A DNA stretch of 34,834 nucleotides, taken from assembly GCF_003732485.1 (NCBI RefSeq), contig NZ_MOAK01000066.1, forward strand, positions 7,665 through 42,498. Direction: 5' to 3'. Shown here one piece after another: positions 15,145-22,568 of the stretch (position 1 is the first letter of the stretch; each line of letters begins with the position of its first letter). The translations under genes were made by a program, and so were the position numbers. Source of the stretch: Pseudomonas protegens. GTDB taxonomy: Bacteria > Pseudomonadota > Gammaproteobacteria > Pseudomonadales > Pseudomonadaceae. The notes under the pieces were generated by a model that was given only the letters and a program-made list of their open reading frames with translations, searched no databases and had not been told where the DNA came from.

Positions 15145-15471
15145 CTACTCGATCAAGTTGATTGCAAAGCCAATGAACGTGGTACCGACAGCGTCATAGG
15201 TGGCGATCTGACCGTTAGCCGCGAACGCGACAAACGGCGTTCCCTGACCGGAAGTCCCGGCTACTGCGTGTCCATAGACCGTGACCGCCAGCGCATTGGC
15301 CGGAACCCCAATGGTGTTCAGATCGGGAGTTGTCCGCGAGGTCGCCACGGGATAGTTGCCGCTATTCCATTCGGAAGTCACCCACCTGCCGTCGCTGCCC
15401 AGCCATTGGACCGAGAAGTTGAATACGTAGCCGCCTTTGTTGTTAACGGTGATTTTCTGGACCGGTCTCAT
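15145..15471 (-). CDS. Small beta-rich protein identical in fold to the oxidase N-terminus
   Basis: This 108-residue protein starts at the ATG at 15471, with AGGAG 6 nt upstream, the better ribosome site of the two-gene unit. It aligns without gaps to residues 1-107 of the downstream FAD oxidase, with about 45% identical positions counted by eye. Shared landmarks are NFS-QW, TS-WNSGN, GVPA-A and the GTP strand. It has no signal peptide and no cysteine. Hydrophobic and Gly/Asn-rich segments alternate, which suggests a beta-sandwich. It might belong to the domain family named after nematode PUD proteins, but I am unsure. It probably forms a complex with the oxidase or binds the same ligand or surface (inference). 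Confidence 0.7.
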   Translation of the reverse strand: MRPVQKITVNNKGGYVFNFSVQWLGSDGRWVTSEWNSGNYPVATSRTTPDLNTIGVPANALAVTVYGHAVAGTSGQGTPFVAFAANGQIATYDAVGTTFIGFAINLIE

Positions 15472-16291
15472 AGTAATCTCCTGTTAGGGGAAAAGTTTTC
15501 AATCAAGATAATTCGATATCCACCATTGGCGGGTGGATGCCTTGTTTCTTGTTCGACAAGTGTTGAACTAGGGATGTATAAAGCAATTATTCTTGTCTGC
15601 TTTCCTTAGTGCTGTTGAATGGCATGTGGGTTGTGTGGCATGCCAATCGATGCTGCTTGATGCTGGGTCTGTTTTCGTGGGTTGGGGTGAAGCTTGTTGA
15701 AACAATTGCAACAGCTGTCGCGGGCCAAATATCACAGCAGGAACGAGCGTTGTTGCCGATAGGGTGATTCAATTTTATGTAAAGGTTGAATGGCGGTTGC
15801 TGCGCTTTGGCTACTTACACTGTAGCAAGCATATTTTTAATGTGGGTGTAGTTTTGAGTTGGGTTTAATAGTTGTCCCTATTAAACGGGGCATTCGGGAA
15901 TACGATAAAAACAGGATGTTTTTAGCAATCAAGCTGTTGATGGTTATAGAGGGTGGGCCTCTCTACTACTAGACGTCTTGCGGGGCGTAACTACCTGGCG
16001 GTGATCAATTCGGCATGCACTATCCCCGAGCAGAAGGATGGCTGGCGGGGCAGAGCGCGAACCTGCACCTGAAGCAGCGGGCGCGACAGGCTTGCAGCGC
16101 GTCAGTGCGCCGTTGCACGGCTGATGCAGATGCACCACCTGCAGGATAGGGACCGCAAGCACGGCATCCAGGGTGGATGCGGGCGCGAGATCCGGGGTGC
16201 TGATTGGCGGCACAAAAGGGTAAAGCCGGGCTCACTGCTGAACCGGGGCCTGGTTCGTGCCGCAGGGGATTGGCCGAGGAGAATCGGCCCG
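15472..16291. other. Long region without a convincing gene
   Basis: The first 470 bp upstream of the two-gene oxidase unit are AT-rich and probably hold its promoter. An inverted repeat lies at 15863-15886, and a weaker one (ATCCACC / GGTGGAT) at 15518-15538. The part from about 15,944 to 16,291 is GC-rich again with open frames on several strands. None has a ribosome site or a recognisable product, and it may be decayed sequence. Confidence 0.45.
15863..15886. repeat. Perfect 9-bp inverted repeat, GTTTAATAG / CTATTAAAC
   Basis: Two exact 9-bp arms are separated by six bases (TTGTCC). There is no T-run, so it is more likely an operator or a cruciform than a terminator. It lies about 390 bp upstream of the two-gene oxidase unit. 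Confidence 0.5.
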
Positions 16292-16528
16292 TTATTGCGG
16301 AGGTGCAGAGCCGCCAATGAATTTTTCAGTACCAGGCTGGTGGGCACCGTATTCGACGACGTACCACCCACCAAGACGTCTAGTCTGCGCTTCGGCGGTA
16401 GGTTTATCTGCGTAGATATCGATGAATTGCCATGATCCGGGAACGTCCCTCATCACTGCCCAGCCGAGTACCCAGCCGTTGTTGTCTGGGTCAGCGGGAA
16501 GGTTTTTCCCGAGGCTTCTGATTGACAT
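16292..16528 (-). CDS. Hypothetical protein, 78 residues
   Basis: The ATG at 16528 has AAGGAG 5 nt upstream, which decides the start over longer frames. The protein begins MSIRSLGKNLPADPDNNGWV and contains WAVMRDVPGSWQFIDIYADK, and it ends in a Pro-rich tail. It has no signal peptide or membrane segment. The regular spacing of Trp residues suggests a small folded domain. I do not recognise the family. No obvious operon partner adjoins it. Confidence 0.55.
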   Translation of the reverse strand: MSIRSLGKNLPADPDNNGWVLGWAVMRDVPGSWQFIDIYADKPTAEAQTRRLGGWYVVEYGAHQPGTEKFIGGSAPPQ

Positions 16529-16959
16529 CACCGCTCCTTGTCTTTGAGAGGGGCAACACGTTACTGCTGATGCCGGGCAAGGTGGTAGTGGCATTGGTCT
16601 TGATATTGTCAATATCGATGCCGAGCTCCAGGGGGGGATACGGCAGAAGCCGGTGGGACACCTGCCTTCAGCGCTCGCTCAGCGTGCTCTCTCAATTCCT
16701 TCTGGTAAGAAGGGATAACTGAAGAGAGTTAGTTGCCCCTGGAAATGCTGGCGGGCAGTGAAATAGGTTCAGGTTGCAGGTGTCCGGTTTTATTAGGCCA
16801 CTACAGTGGACGCTGCGATTGCTACCTTGCTAATTCCCCTGACCGGTCTAAGGTCTATCTCAGTTCTTACTTCAGCGTGCCAGGAGGCATTCAGTGCAGG
16901 GTAGGAATCGGCCACTTTTCACAGTTATATCTAGCAAATTCCCATTGGGAGGGATACCA
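16529..16959. other. Intergenic region between divergent small genes
   Basis: This 431-bp region separates the 78-residue gene from the secreted-protein gene and must hold both promoters. A short palindrome GATATT-GTC-AATATC lies at 16602-16616. No supported gene is visible. Confidence 0.4.
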
Positions 16960-17391
16960 ATGAAAAAACTACCAGCCTGTTTGATTCCACTTGCCTCGGC
17001 GCTGAGTCTATCTGTTCTTTCTAGTTATGCTCTAGCGGATGTATACCTTTGTACATCCGATCCTTGTAATACTTGGGAGCCGACTCCACTCACAGAAGAT
17101 CAACGCAATATAAAGTCTCCAGATAGTAATAAAACCACTATTAAGGCGACCCTGGAGAATTCAGTAAGGACAGAAATTTCCAGTGCTTACAAGACTAAGG
17201 ATCCGAAAGGTAAAAATCTCTACCTCAAGAAAGACCTATGGCATAAAGGGGGTTCAGTTCCTTTTTCGGAGGATGTGCATGTGACTGTTTATATTTATGA
17301 TAAACCCACCAGCGCGAGGCCCTCTAAGTCATGCCACGCTTTCTCATATAAGAAGCAGGGCAACAAGAACTACTTCGGTACCTGTCAATAG
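16960..17391 (+). CDS. Small secreted four-cysteine protein of unknown function
   Basis: This is a 143-residue protein. I chose the ATG at 16960 because GGGAGGGA precedes it and a signal peptide follows directly (MKKLPACLIPLASALSLSVL, then SSYALA, cleavage after A26). The mature part has four cysteines (C31, C36, C125, C142), which could form two disulfides. It is rich in Lys, Thr and Ser, with KTTIKATLENSVRTEI and a beta-like DVHVTVYIYDKPTSA near the end. Codon use is markedly more AT-rich than in core genes here, which suggests transfer. No family is recognised. A periplasmic or secreted effector, inhibitor or adhesin are all possible. Confidence 0.65.
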   Translation: MKKLPACLIPLASALSLSVLSSYALADVYLCTSDPCNTWEPTPLTEDQRNIKSPDSNKTTIKATLENSVRTEISSAYKTKDPKGKNLYLKKDLWHKGGSVPFSEDVHVTVYIYDKPTSARPSKSCHAFSYKKQGNKNYFGTCQ

Positions 17392-17541
17392 ACGTAGTTA
17401 TCTCGAAGCCGGAGCGCTCAGCAGATTCCGGTCCTGGGGAAGTGTTGTCGCCCACAACGCTTGCTTGGCGCCTATGGCTGATCTTGGCAGTGTTGCGAGT
17501 GGCAACCGTGGAGCGTTAATCGAATTCATCCACTACCTCTA

Positions 17542-17652
17542 CTACCTCGGCTGCTCAGTAGTTGCTGTAGGCTGCTCAGCGCCGATCCGCTCGAGCAACG
17601 CCCTCTCCTTGGCGCGTTTCTGCTGTTGCAATTCCGCGTTGGTCTTGGCCAT
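17542..17652 (-). CDS. 36-residue phage-like peptide, probably a truncated gene
   Basis: The ATG at 17652 is preceded by GAAGAG at about 9 nt. It opens MAKTNAELQQQKRAKERALL, then ERIGAEQPTATTEQPR and a stop. The first 25 residues look like the N-terminal helix of small phage or plasmid regulators that normally continue further. The Thr-rich end looks like read-out into unrelated sequence. The rest of 17,392-17,764 shows no supported gene. Confidence 0.35.
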   Translation of the reverse strand: MAKTNAELQQQKRAKERALLERIGAEQPTATTEQPR

Positions 17653-17764
17653 GGCCTAGCTCTTCGATGTCGCTGGCCGGTATCGTCGACCAGGTTTGTC
17701 GGTGGCTCGGATGTGAGTACGACGCCGGCGTTGAGTGAAGGCTCAGCCGGCGCGCGACAGATCG

Positions 17765-18541
17765 TTATGCAGTAGGTCTGACACGGAAGGCCAGGTACAC
17801 CGGGCCGAATGGGAAGGTGCTGACTTCCAATTCATCTAGGGGGTTGAGCGTGCGCGTGCGGCCCCCTGCGTTGCTGTAGATCATGTGGCTGCTCGACACC
17901 GCGATGTTGATCTTGCCGGCGGCGGCCTGGATTAGCGTGGCCTTGAACCCTTCAGTCACATCGTCACCAATCGTCAGCGTGACGTCGGTGTCACTAATGA
18001 CCAGGATCGACTTGCCTGAATCCGCCATGGTCAGAGGCCTGCTGCCGGTGATCGAGACATTGGGGTGCACATGGCCCCCGGCGTGGTAGCTGACCATCCT
18101 GGGGTCGGCGAAGACCCGGGCGAAGGAACCGACATAATTGACACTGGCGCGCATGTCATCGAATTGTTCGACCACATAGGTGCCGATGCTGCCCGAGACC
18201 TCGCCGTTGGGGTCCAGAACCCACTTGCGTCCGACCATCAGCCCAATCTGGGTGTTGGCCCGTACACCGGCACGCATCTCCTCGAGAAACAGCTGGCTGA
18301 TCTGGCCGCCACCTTTGCCCTGGACATAGGTAAAGCGCGCAATGGAGTGGCTGTCTCCCGTGGGACTGCCCTGGGCGGTATCGACCCGGTAGTCGAGAAA
18401 ATCCGCCGAAACTGTGGTGGTCGTGGTGTTGGCGTTAGGTGCCCAGGTGAAATCCAAGACCCTTCCGGTTTTCACCTGCTCCAGCGAGGTGGTGGTCTGA
18501 GAGGTTGTAGTAGAGCCTGACTGCTTCAAATCATCGTTCAT
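17765..18541 (-). CDS. Phage-tail/receptor-binding-like protein, function unknown
   Basis: This is a 258-residue protein. The frame opens at 18550, but AAGGA lies 8 nt before the ATG at 18541, so I use that start. The N-terminal 30 residues are Ser/Thr-rich (SGSTTTSQTTTSLEQ). A middle part follows (about 30-160) with no known motif. The last 100 residues contain GSRPLTMADSGKSILVISDT, DVTLTIGDDV, ATLIQAAAGKINIAV and SNAGGRTRTLNPLDELEV. From memory this pattern occurs at the ends of phage tail-fibre and appendage proteins (a beta-roll domain). It is neighboured by phage remnants. It may be a surviving phage structural gene or a domesticated one. Confidence 0.5.
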   Translation of the reverse strand: MNDDLKQSGSTTTSQTTTSLEQVKTGRVLDFTWAPNANTTTTTVSADFLDYRVDTAQGSPTGDSHSIARFTYVQGKGGGQISQLFLEEMRAGVRANTQIGLMVGRKWVLDPNGEVSGSIGTYVVEQFDDMRASVNYVGSFARVFADPRMVSYHAGGHVHPNVSITGSRPLTMADSGKSILVISDTDVTLTIGDDVTEGFKATLIQAAAGKINIAVSSSHMIYSNAGGRTRTLNPLDELEVSTFPFGPVYLAFRVRPTA

Positions 18542-18597
18542 GATGCTCATCCTTAAGTGAAGTGCGTGCTTGAGTGCGGGCTGAACTGGCCCGACGC

Positions 18598-19014
18598 CTA
18601 AGCTTGTAGAGCATGACTCATGCGGTGCTCGTCAGTAATGGGTTTCCATTGCATCGAAATACGCTCAACCTCCTTTGTGTCATTGCGCACAGTGAGCTTG
18701 CGTACGGCGACGTCGTGAATCTTCTTTAGCTCTTGCGCTGACTGAGCGCCGGCCATGGTCTCGATTACCAATTTGAGATAGTCCAGGCGCTCCTGTTTCT
18801 GGCGATCCAGCTCGGCCTGCTCGATCCTCTCCTCGTCCTTCAGCGGGGCTGGATACTCGGTGTCATCGAACATCCTCAGAAACACGTCAGCACTGAAGCC
18901 GAGCATCGACAGGGACTTCTTGATTGCATCGGTTAGCGACTTCTCCGGTGCTTCGCCGTCGGTGGTGGCACCGTACTTCGACTTATAGAGGTATCTCAAT
19001 CGCGAAGAACTCAA
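18598..19014 (-). pseudogene. Frameshifted remnant of a phage recombination-type protein
   Basis: The 138-codon frame opens only with a TTG and has no ribosome site. It contains KYGATTDGEAPEKSLTDAIK, then KSLSMLGFSADVFLRMFDDT, a pattern I associate with phage single-strand-annealing-type proteins, followed by a charged helix. In another frame, directly upstream, the minus strand reads TMFEFFAIEIPL and stops at 18983-18985. Joining the two by a one-base shift at that point gives a continuous sequence. A frameshifted, decayed gene is the simplest reading. The family assignment is weak. Confidence 0.4.
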
Positions 19015-19367
19015 ACATCGTGTCCGAATTCATCGTTAGCACCGACAACGCAGGGTACTGCCCGCGCTTCAATCTCTTGCGCTCGCGTGGTTCTGTCGCG
19101 GTGCCAACAGCTGTTGCCGATACCAACCTTCATCGGGGGCTTTTCAGTTTGTTGGGTATTCAGGGACAGCCTTCAACATGGCCTCGTCTGTGAGCTCTGC
19201 TGTTGACGGCACGCCTTCGTCCGGCGTAGTTCTGCCTCGATTCAGTTTTGTACGACGGGAGCAAACAGTGGAGCAATGCGTTGGCAGGTTCGAGCGATCG
19301 GTGATTTCCAGCCGGGAGCAGACAATCGCTACGACATTGGCGGAGCGGGTATCAGTCCCAGGACTCT
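19015..19367. other. Decayed sequence between phage remnants
   Basis: About 350 bp without a supported gene. The end next to 19,015 carries minus-strand codons that seem to belong to the frameshifted remnant. Plus-strand frames leading into the GH19 remnant at 19,368 are not homologous to anything I recognise. Confidence 0.35.
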
Positions 19368-19766
19368 ATGAGCGGCGACTGGTACCTGAGCAAGTACGAC
19401 ACCGGCACCCAGGCTAAGCGCCTGGGCAATACACCCGAGGCTGATGGTGACGGCCAGAACTATCGGGGCAGGGGGCTGATTCAAGTCACCGGCCGGGCCA
19501 ACTATGAGGCTTGCAGCGAAGCACTGTTCGGCGATTGGCGATTGCTCAATACCCCGGAGCGGCTGGAAAACCCTGTCTATGCAGCATTGTCAGCGGGCTG
19601 GTTCTGGCAGAAGGCGGGCCTTAACACCGTTGCCGATAAGGGAGACTTCCTCACGATCACCAAGCGCATCAACGGCGCAACCAATGGCCTGGCGGATCGC
19701 GAGGCATTGCATGAGCTTGCATTGAAGGTACTACCTCGAATCCAATGCTGTGTGTGCATACAGTGA
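19368..19766 (+). pseudogene. Second truncated GH19 endolysin (prophage remnant)
   Basis: The frame reads MSGDWYLSKYDTGTQAKRLG, then GQNYRGRGLIQVTGRANYEA, PVYAALSAGWFWQKAGLN and ITKRINGATNGLADREALHE. This is the C-terminal part of a GH19 lysozyme-like endolysin of a different subgroup from the one at 10.9-11.3 kb. The N-terminal part with the catalytic Glu pair is absent, and the sequence before the ATG is not homologous. There is no ribosome site. The last residues (PRIQCCVCIQ) look like read-out into unrelated DNA. It lies about 200 bp from the 3' end of the tRNA-Ser gene. Confidence 0.75.
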
Positions 19767-19924
19767 TCGAGGTTTTGCGGCGCTGCGATTTGAGCCGACA
19801 AGATGTAGGTATAGAGGATGGGTAGTTGTTCGACAGGACGTCGGAGGAGGGTTAGTTATGGAACACGCCCATAATATTTATGGAACGCTTTGATGGGAGG
19901 GCCCCAAGCCTGAAACCCAGACAC

Positions 19925-19951
19925 AAAAAAGCCCTGAAAAATCAGGGCTTT
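19925..19951 (-). terminator. Terminator of the tRNA-Ser gene
   Basis: The stem AAAGCCCTGA / TCAGGGCTTT closes on four A residues. On the minus strand it is followed by a run of T residues, 13 nt beyond the tRNA 3' end. Confidence 0.88.
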
Positions 19952-19963
19952 CTCGTTGAGATT

Positions 19964-20051
19964 TGGCGGAGGCGTAGAGATTCGAACTCTAGGACCTGTT
20001 ACAGTCGGCGGTTTTCAAGACCGCTGCCTTAAACCACTCGGCCACACCTCC
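19964..20051 (-). tRNA. tRNA-Ser (anticodon TGA)
   Basis: On the minus strand the 88-nt sequence starts GGAGGTGTGGCCGAGTGG and ends CGCCTCCGCCA, so CCA is encoded. The acceptor stem pairs GGAGGTG with CGCCTCC. The anticodon stem GCGGT/ACCGC holds the loop CTTGAAA, giving anticodon TGA, which reads UCN serine codons. A long variable arm (GACTGTAACAGGTC) confirms the class II structure. The T arm is GAGTTCGAATCTC. Its 3' end points toward the phage remnants. Confidence 0.98.
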
Positions 20052-20174
20052 AGATCGCATTGCGGGCGCCATAATACCCGAATGAAACACACTGTCAAAC
20101 TCTCTGCATCGCGAGTTACAGAGCCTCTGTTATGATCTTTGCCACTAAACGTTTCCCCCAACAGGAGTGTCGCC

Positions 20175-20846
20175 ATGCGCGAACAGGATTACGCAGTTAA
20201 CAACGGCGTGCAGGCCGAGCAGCTAGAGGTTAGCCGCGTCCTGCGCAACACTTACGGCTTGCTGGCTCTGACCCTCGCGTTCAGCGGTGTCATGGCCTAT
20301 GTGGCGCAGCAGATGCGCGTCGGCTACCCGAACATTTTCGTCGTGCTGATCGGCTTCTACGGTCTGTTCTTCCTCACCAACAAACTCCGTGACTCGGCCT
20401 GGGGCCTGGTCTCGGCCTTCGCCCTGACCGGCTTCATGGGCTTTTTGCTCGGCCCGATTCTCAACCGTTACCTGGGCATGCAGGGCGGCGCTGAAGTGGT
20501 CAGCTCGGCCTTCGCCATGACGGCCCTGGTGTTCGGCGGTCTGTCGGCCTATGTGCTGATCACCCGCAAGGACATGAGCTTCCTCGGTGGTTTCATCACC
20601 GCCGGCTTCTTTGTCCTGATGGGCGCGGTGCTGGCCAGCTTCTTCTTCCAGATCAGCGGCCTGCAATTGGCGATCAGCGCCGGTTTCGTGCTGTTCTCCT
20701 CGGTCTGCATTCTGTTCCAGACCAGCGCCATCATCCATGGCGGCGAGCGTAACTACATCATGGCTACCATCAGCCTGTATGTATCGATCTACAACCTGTT
20801 CGTCAGCCTGCTGCAGCTGTTCGGCATCATGGGTCGCGATGACTGA
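20175..20846 (+). CDS. yccA: BAX inhibitor-1 / YccA family membrane protein
   Basis: This 223-residue protein starts at the ATG at 20175 with AGGAG 7-8 nt upstream, giving MREQDYAVNNGVQAEQLEVS. It has seven hydrophobic segments from about residue 25 to 215, and the N-terminal RVLRNTYGLLALTLAFSGVM is typical of the family. It ends in the charged tail GIMGRDD, as in YccA. In E. coli YccA is a substrate and modulator of the FtsH protease. BI-1 relatives act as pH-sensitive calcium leak channels. It stands alone, between the tRNA-Ser gene and a terminator shared with the convergent gsp operon. Confidence 0.93.
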   Translation: MREQDYAVNNGVQAEQLEVSRVLRNTYGLLALTLAFSGVMAYVAQQMRVGYPNIFVVLIGFYGLFFLTNKLRDSAWGLVSAFALTGFMGFLLGPILNRYLGMQGGAEVVSSAFAMTALVFGGLSAYVLITRKDMSFLGGFITAGFFVLMGAVLASFFFQISGLQLAISAGFVLFSSVCILFQTSAIIHGGERNYIMATISLYVSIYNLFVSLLQLFGIMGRDD

Positions 20847-20866
20847 TCCCTGGCGTTGAATCAATG

Positions 20867-20893
20867 AAAAAGCCCGCTTCGGCGGGCTTTTTT
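20867..20893. terminator. Bidirectional terminator between yccA and gspM
   Basis: The stem AAAAAGCCCGC / GCGGGCTTTTTT has a TTCG tetraloop. A-runs and T-runs on both sides allow termination in both directions. Confidence 0.93.
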
Positions 20894-20919
20894 GTGGCTT
20901 CGGGAAAGGGCCGCTGGGT

Positions 20920-21429
20920 TCAGCGGGTCTGGACCTGCAAGCGTGCGGTGGCGATGGCTTCCTTGCTGACCTCGATGGAAAACGACTGCACCTCCACCTG
21001 CTGCTGTTCCAATTGGTCAACCCAGCTGATCAGGTTGTTCAGCGGGCCTTCCAGGGCCAGGTTGATCCGGCCCGGGGCGTCATTGTCCATGCGCTCCAGG
21101 TTGAGACCGGCCTGGCTGCTGGAGCGAGCCAGCAGTCCGGGCAGGGCTTCGGCGGAGATCGCCATGGCGGTGCTGGACGCTGCGGTGGCGGGCAGTTGTT
21201 GAAGCTGATGGTGCAAATCGGTTACCTCGATAAAACGTTGCTCTGCAAGCCTCAGCGCCTGTTGCTGTGGCTGCCAGAGCAGTAGATAAAACAGGGTTGC
21301 AGCGCTGAACAGGGCCAGCCCCTGAAGGGCTCGCTGCTCACGTTTGGCCAGGCGCTGCCAGTGCCCCTGGGATTGGCGGAGGAGGGTGGACAGGGGCGGC
21401 TTTTTCCGTGCGGCTTGGGTCACGTTCAC
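20920..21429 (-). CDS. gspM: Type II secretion protein GspM
   Basis: This 169-residue protein starts with a GTG at 21429 whose last two bases overlap the gspL TGA (GTGA), with AAGGA just upstream. It has a short cytoplasmic N-terminus with basic residues, one membrane helix (about residues 38-54, ALFSAATLFYLLLWQPQQQA) and a periplasmic ferredoxin-like domain. GspM binds GspL and helps hold the ATPase GspE at the inner membrane. It is the last gene of the operon. No gspN or prepilin peptidase (gspO) follows, so pseudopilin processing must use a PilD encoded elsewhere. Confidence 0.88.
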   Translation of the reverse strand: MNVTQAARKKPPLSTLLRQSQGHWQRLAKREQRALQGLALFSAATLFYLLLWQPQQQALRLAEQRFIEVTDLHHQLQQLPATAASSTAMAISAEALPGLLARSSSQAGLNLERMDNDAPGRINLALEGPLNNLISWVDQLEQQQVEVQSFSIEVSKEAIATARLQVQTR

Positions 21430-22562
21430 TCCTTGATCTGCAACCGCGCGCTAACCCCTTGGGCATCACGTACGGAAGAGTCGGTGCTGGCGTCCAGGCC
21501 CTGGGCAATCAGGCCTTCGCGCAGCTGTTGAAGATCGGCAAAGGCCGGGGCGCTGATGTGCAGGCTCCAGCCTTCGCCGGCTTGGTAGTCGAGACGATGG
21601 ACCAGTGCCAGGGCCCCGTGGCTGGCGCTCCATTGGCCGGCCAGTTGCGACAGTCTGTAGGCGCTGCCGATGACCTCTTCGACCTCTTGCTGCTTGGCGC
21701 GAACCTGTGCCGCCAGGTCGGTGGCCGGGCCTTCATCGGCAAAGCGCTGTTGCCACAGGGCCAGGCTCTGTTGCTCAAGCCGGTCGCTCCGGTGGTCCAG
21801 GTACCAGCGTTGGCCGGCGCTCTGCAGCAGCTGCGCGCCGCCGGCAATCAGCAGTAGCAGCAGGGCCAGGCGCCAGGGGGCGGCCTGTCGATGGCGCAGT
21901 TGGAACTCGCCCTGGCGCAGGTCGATGGCGTGTTGTGAGCCCAGGCTCAGGCAGTCCCAGGGACGTTCGTCGGCTTGCCAGTCCTGTGTCTCAACACGCT
22001 CCAGGGCCGGCGGCTGCGGCCCTTGCCAGTACAGGTCCGCCGGCAGCAGCGGGGCCAGGCTGCCCAGCTCGTCCGCTTCCAGGGCCTGGCGCAGCGGCGC
22101 GCTGCCGCCCAGCAGCCAGCGGCCGTCCCAGGCCAGGGCCCGGGGCCGGTCCTGGGGCAGGCAATCAGCATCGATATGAATGCGCGACGGCTGCAACCCG
22201 TGCTTGGCCAGTTGTTCCAGGCAATAGCCCAGGCGCTCGCGATTGAGGGCCAGCACCGGGCAATGGCGTTTGTCCTTGAGCGGCCCATGGGCCAGGTGCA
22301 GGCTGTCCAGCTCATCGATCAGGTGCTCCTCCAGGGCACTGTGCAGCGCCTGACGCAGCCAGCGACCGCTGCGGGCGGGCACGCTGACCTGATGATGGCT
22401 GGCCATTTCCATGGGCAGCAGCAAGGTCAAGGGTCGCGGGCCCAGGTCCGCTGCGGCCTGTTCCAGGTTGCCCTGATGCAGGGGGCCGTCGGCCTGCCAC
22501 CAGAAACAGCGCCATGGCGTCGCCCCGGTGGCATGGGGGGAAAGATAAAGCCACTGGCTCAT
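21426..22562 (-). CDS. gspL: Type II secretion protein GspL
   Basis: This is a 378-residue protein starting at the ATG at 22562 (MSQWLYLSPHATGATPWRCF), 6 nt after gspK. The N-terminal cytoplasmic actin-like domain (about residues 1-225) binds GspE and includes LTLLLPMEMASHHQVSVPAR and the segment ending HLAHGPLKDKRHCPVLALNR. A single membrane helix follows (about 231-250, RLALLLLLIAGGAQLL), then a periplasmic coiled and ferredoxin-like part (to about 378) that pairs with GspM. The length is normal for the family. Its stop overlaps the gspM start. Confidence 0.9.
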   Translation of the reverse strand: MSQWLYLSPHATGATPWRCFWWQADGPLHQGNLEQAAADLGPRPLTLLLPMEMASHHQVSVPARSGRWLRQALHSALEEHLIDELDSLHLAHGPLKDKRHCPVLALNRERLGYCLEQLAKHGLQPSRIHIDADCLPQDRPRALAWDGRWLLGGSAPLRQALEADELGSLAPLLPADLYWQGPQPPALERVETQDWQADERPWDCLSLGSQHAIDLRQGEFQLRHRQAAPWRLALLLLLIAGGAQLLQSAGQRWYLDHRSDRLEQQSLALWQQRFADEGPATDLAAQVRAKQQEVEEVIGSAYRLSQLAGQWSASHGALALVHRLDYQAGEGWSLHISAPAFADLQQLREGLIAQGLDASTDSSVRDAQGVSARLQIKE

Positions 22563-22568
22563 GTCGGG

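Noticed and set aside
15944-16291. Several overlapping frames of 70-100 codons
   Set aside because: None has a start signal or a recognisable product; the region is probably decayed.
19964-20051. Second copy of the tRNA 3' end as an attachment site near 10.8 kb
   Set aside because: Searched by eye for TGGCGGAGGCGTAGAGATTC and found no second copy in the window.
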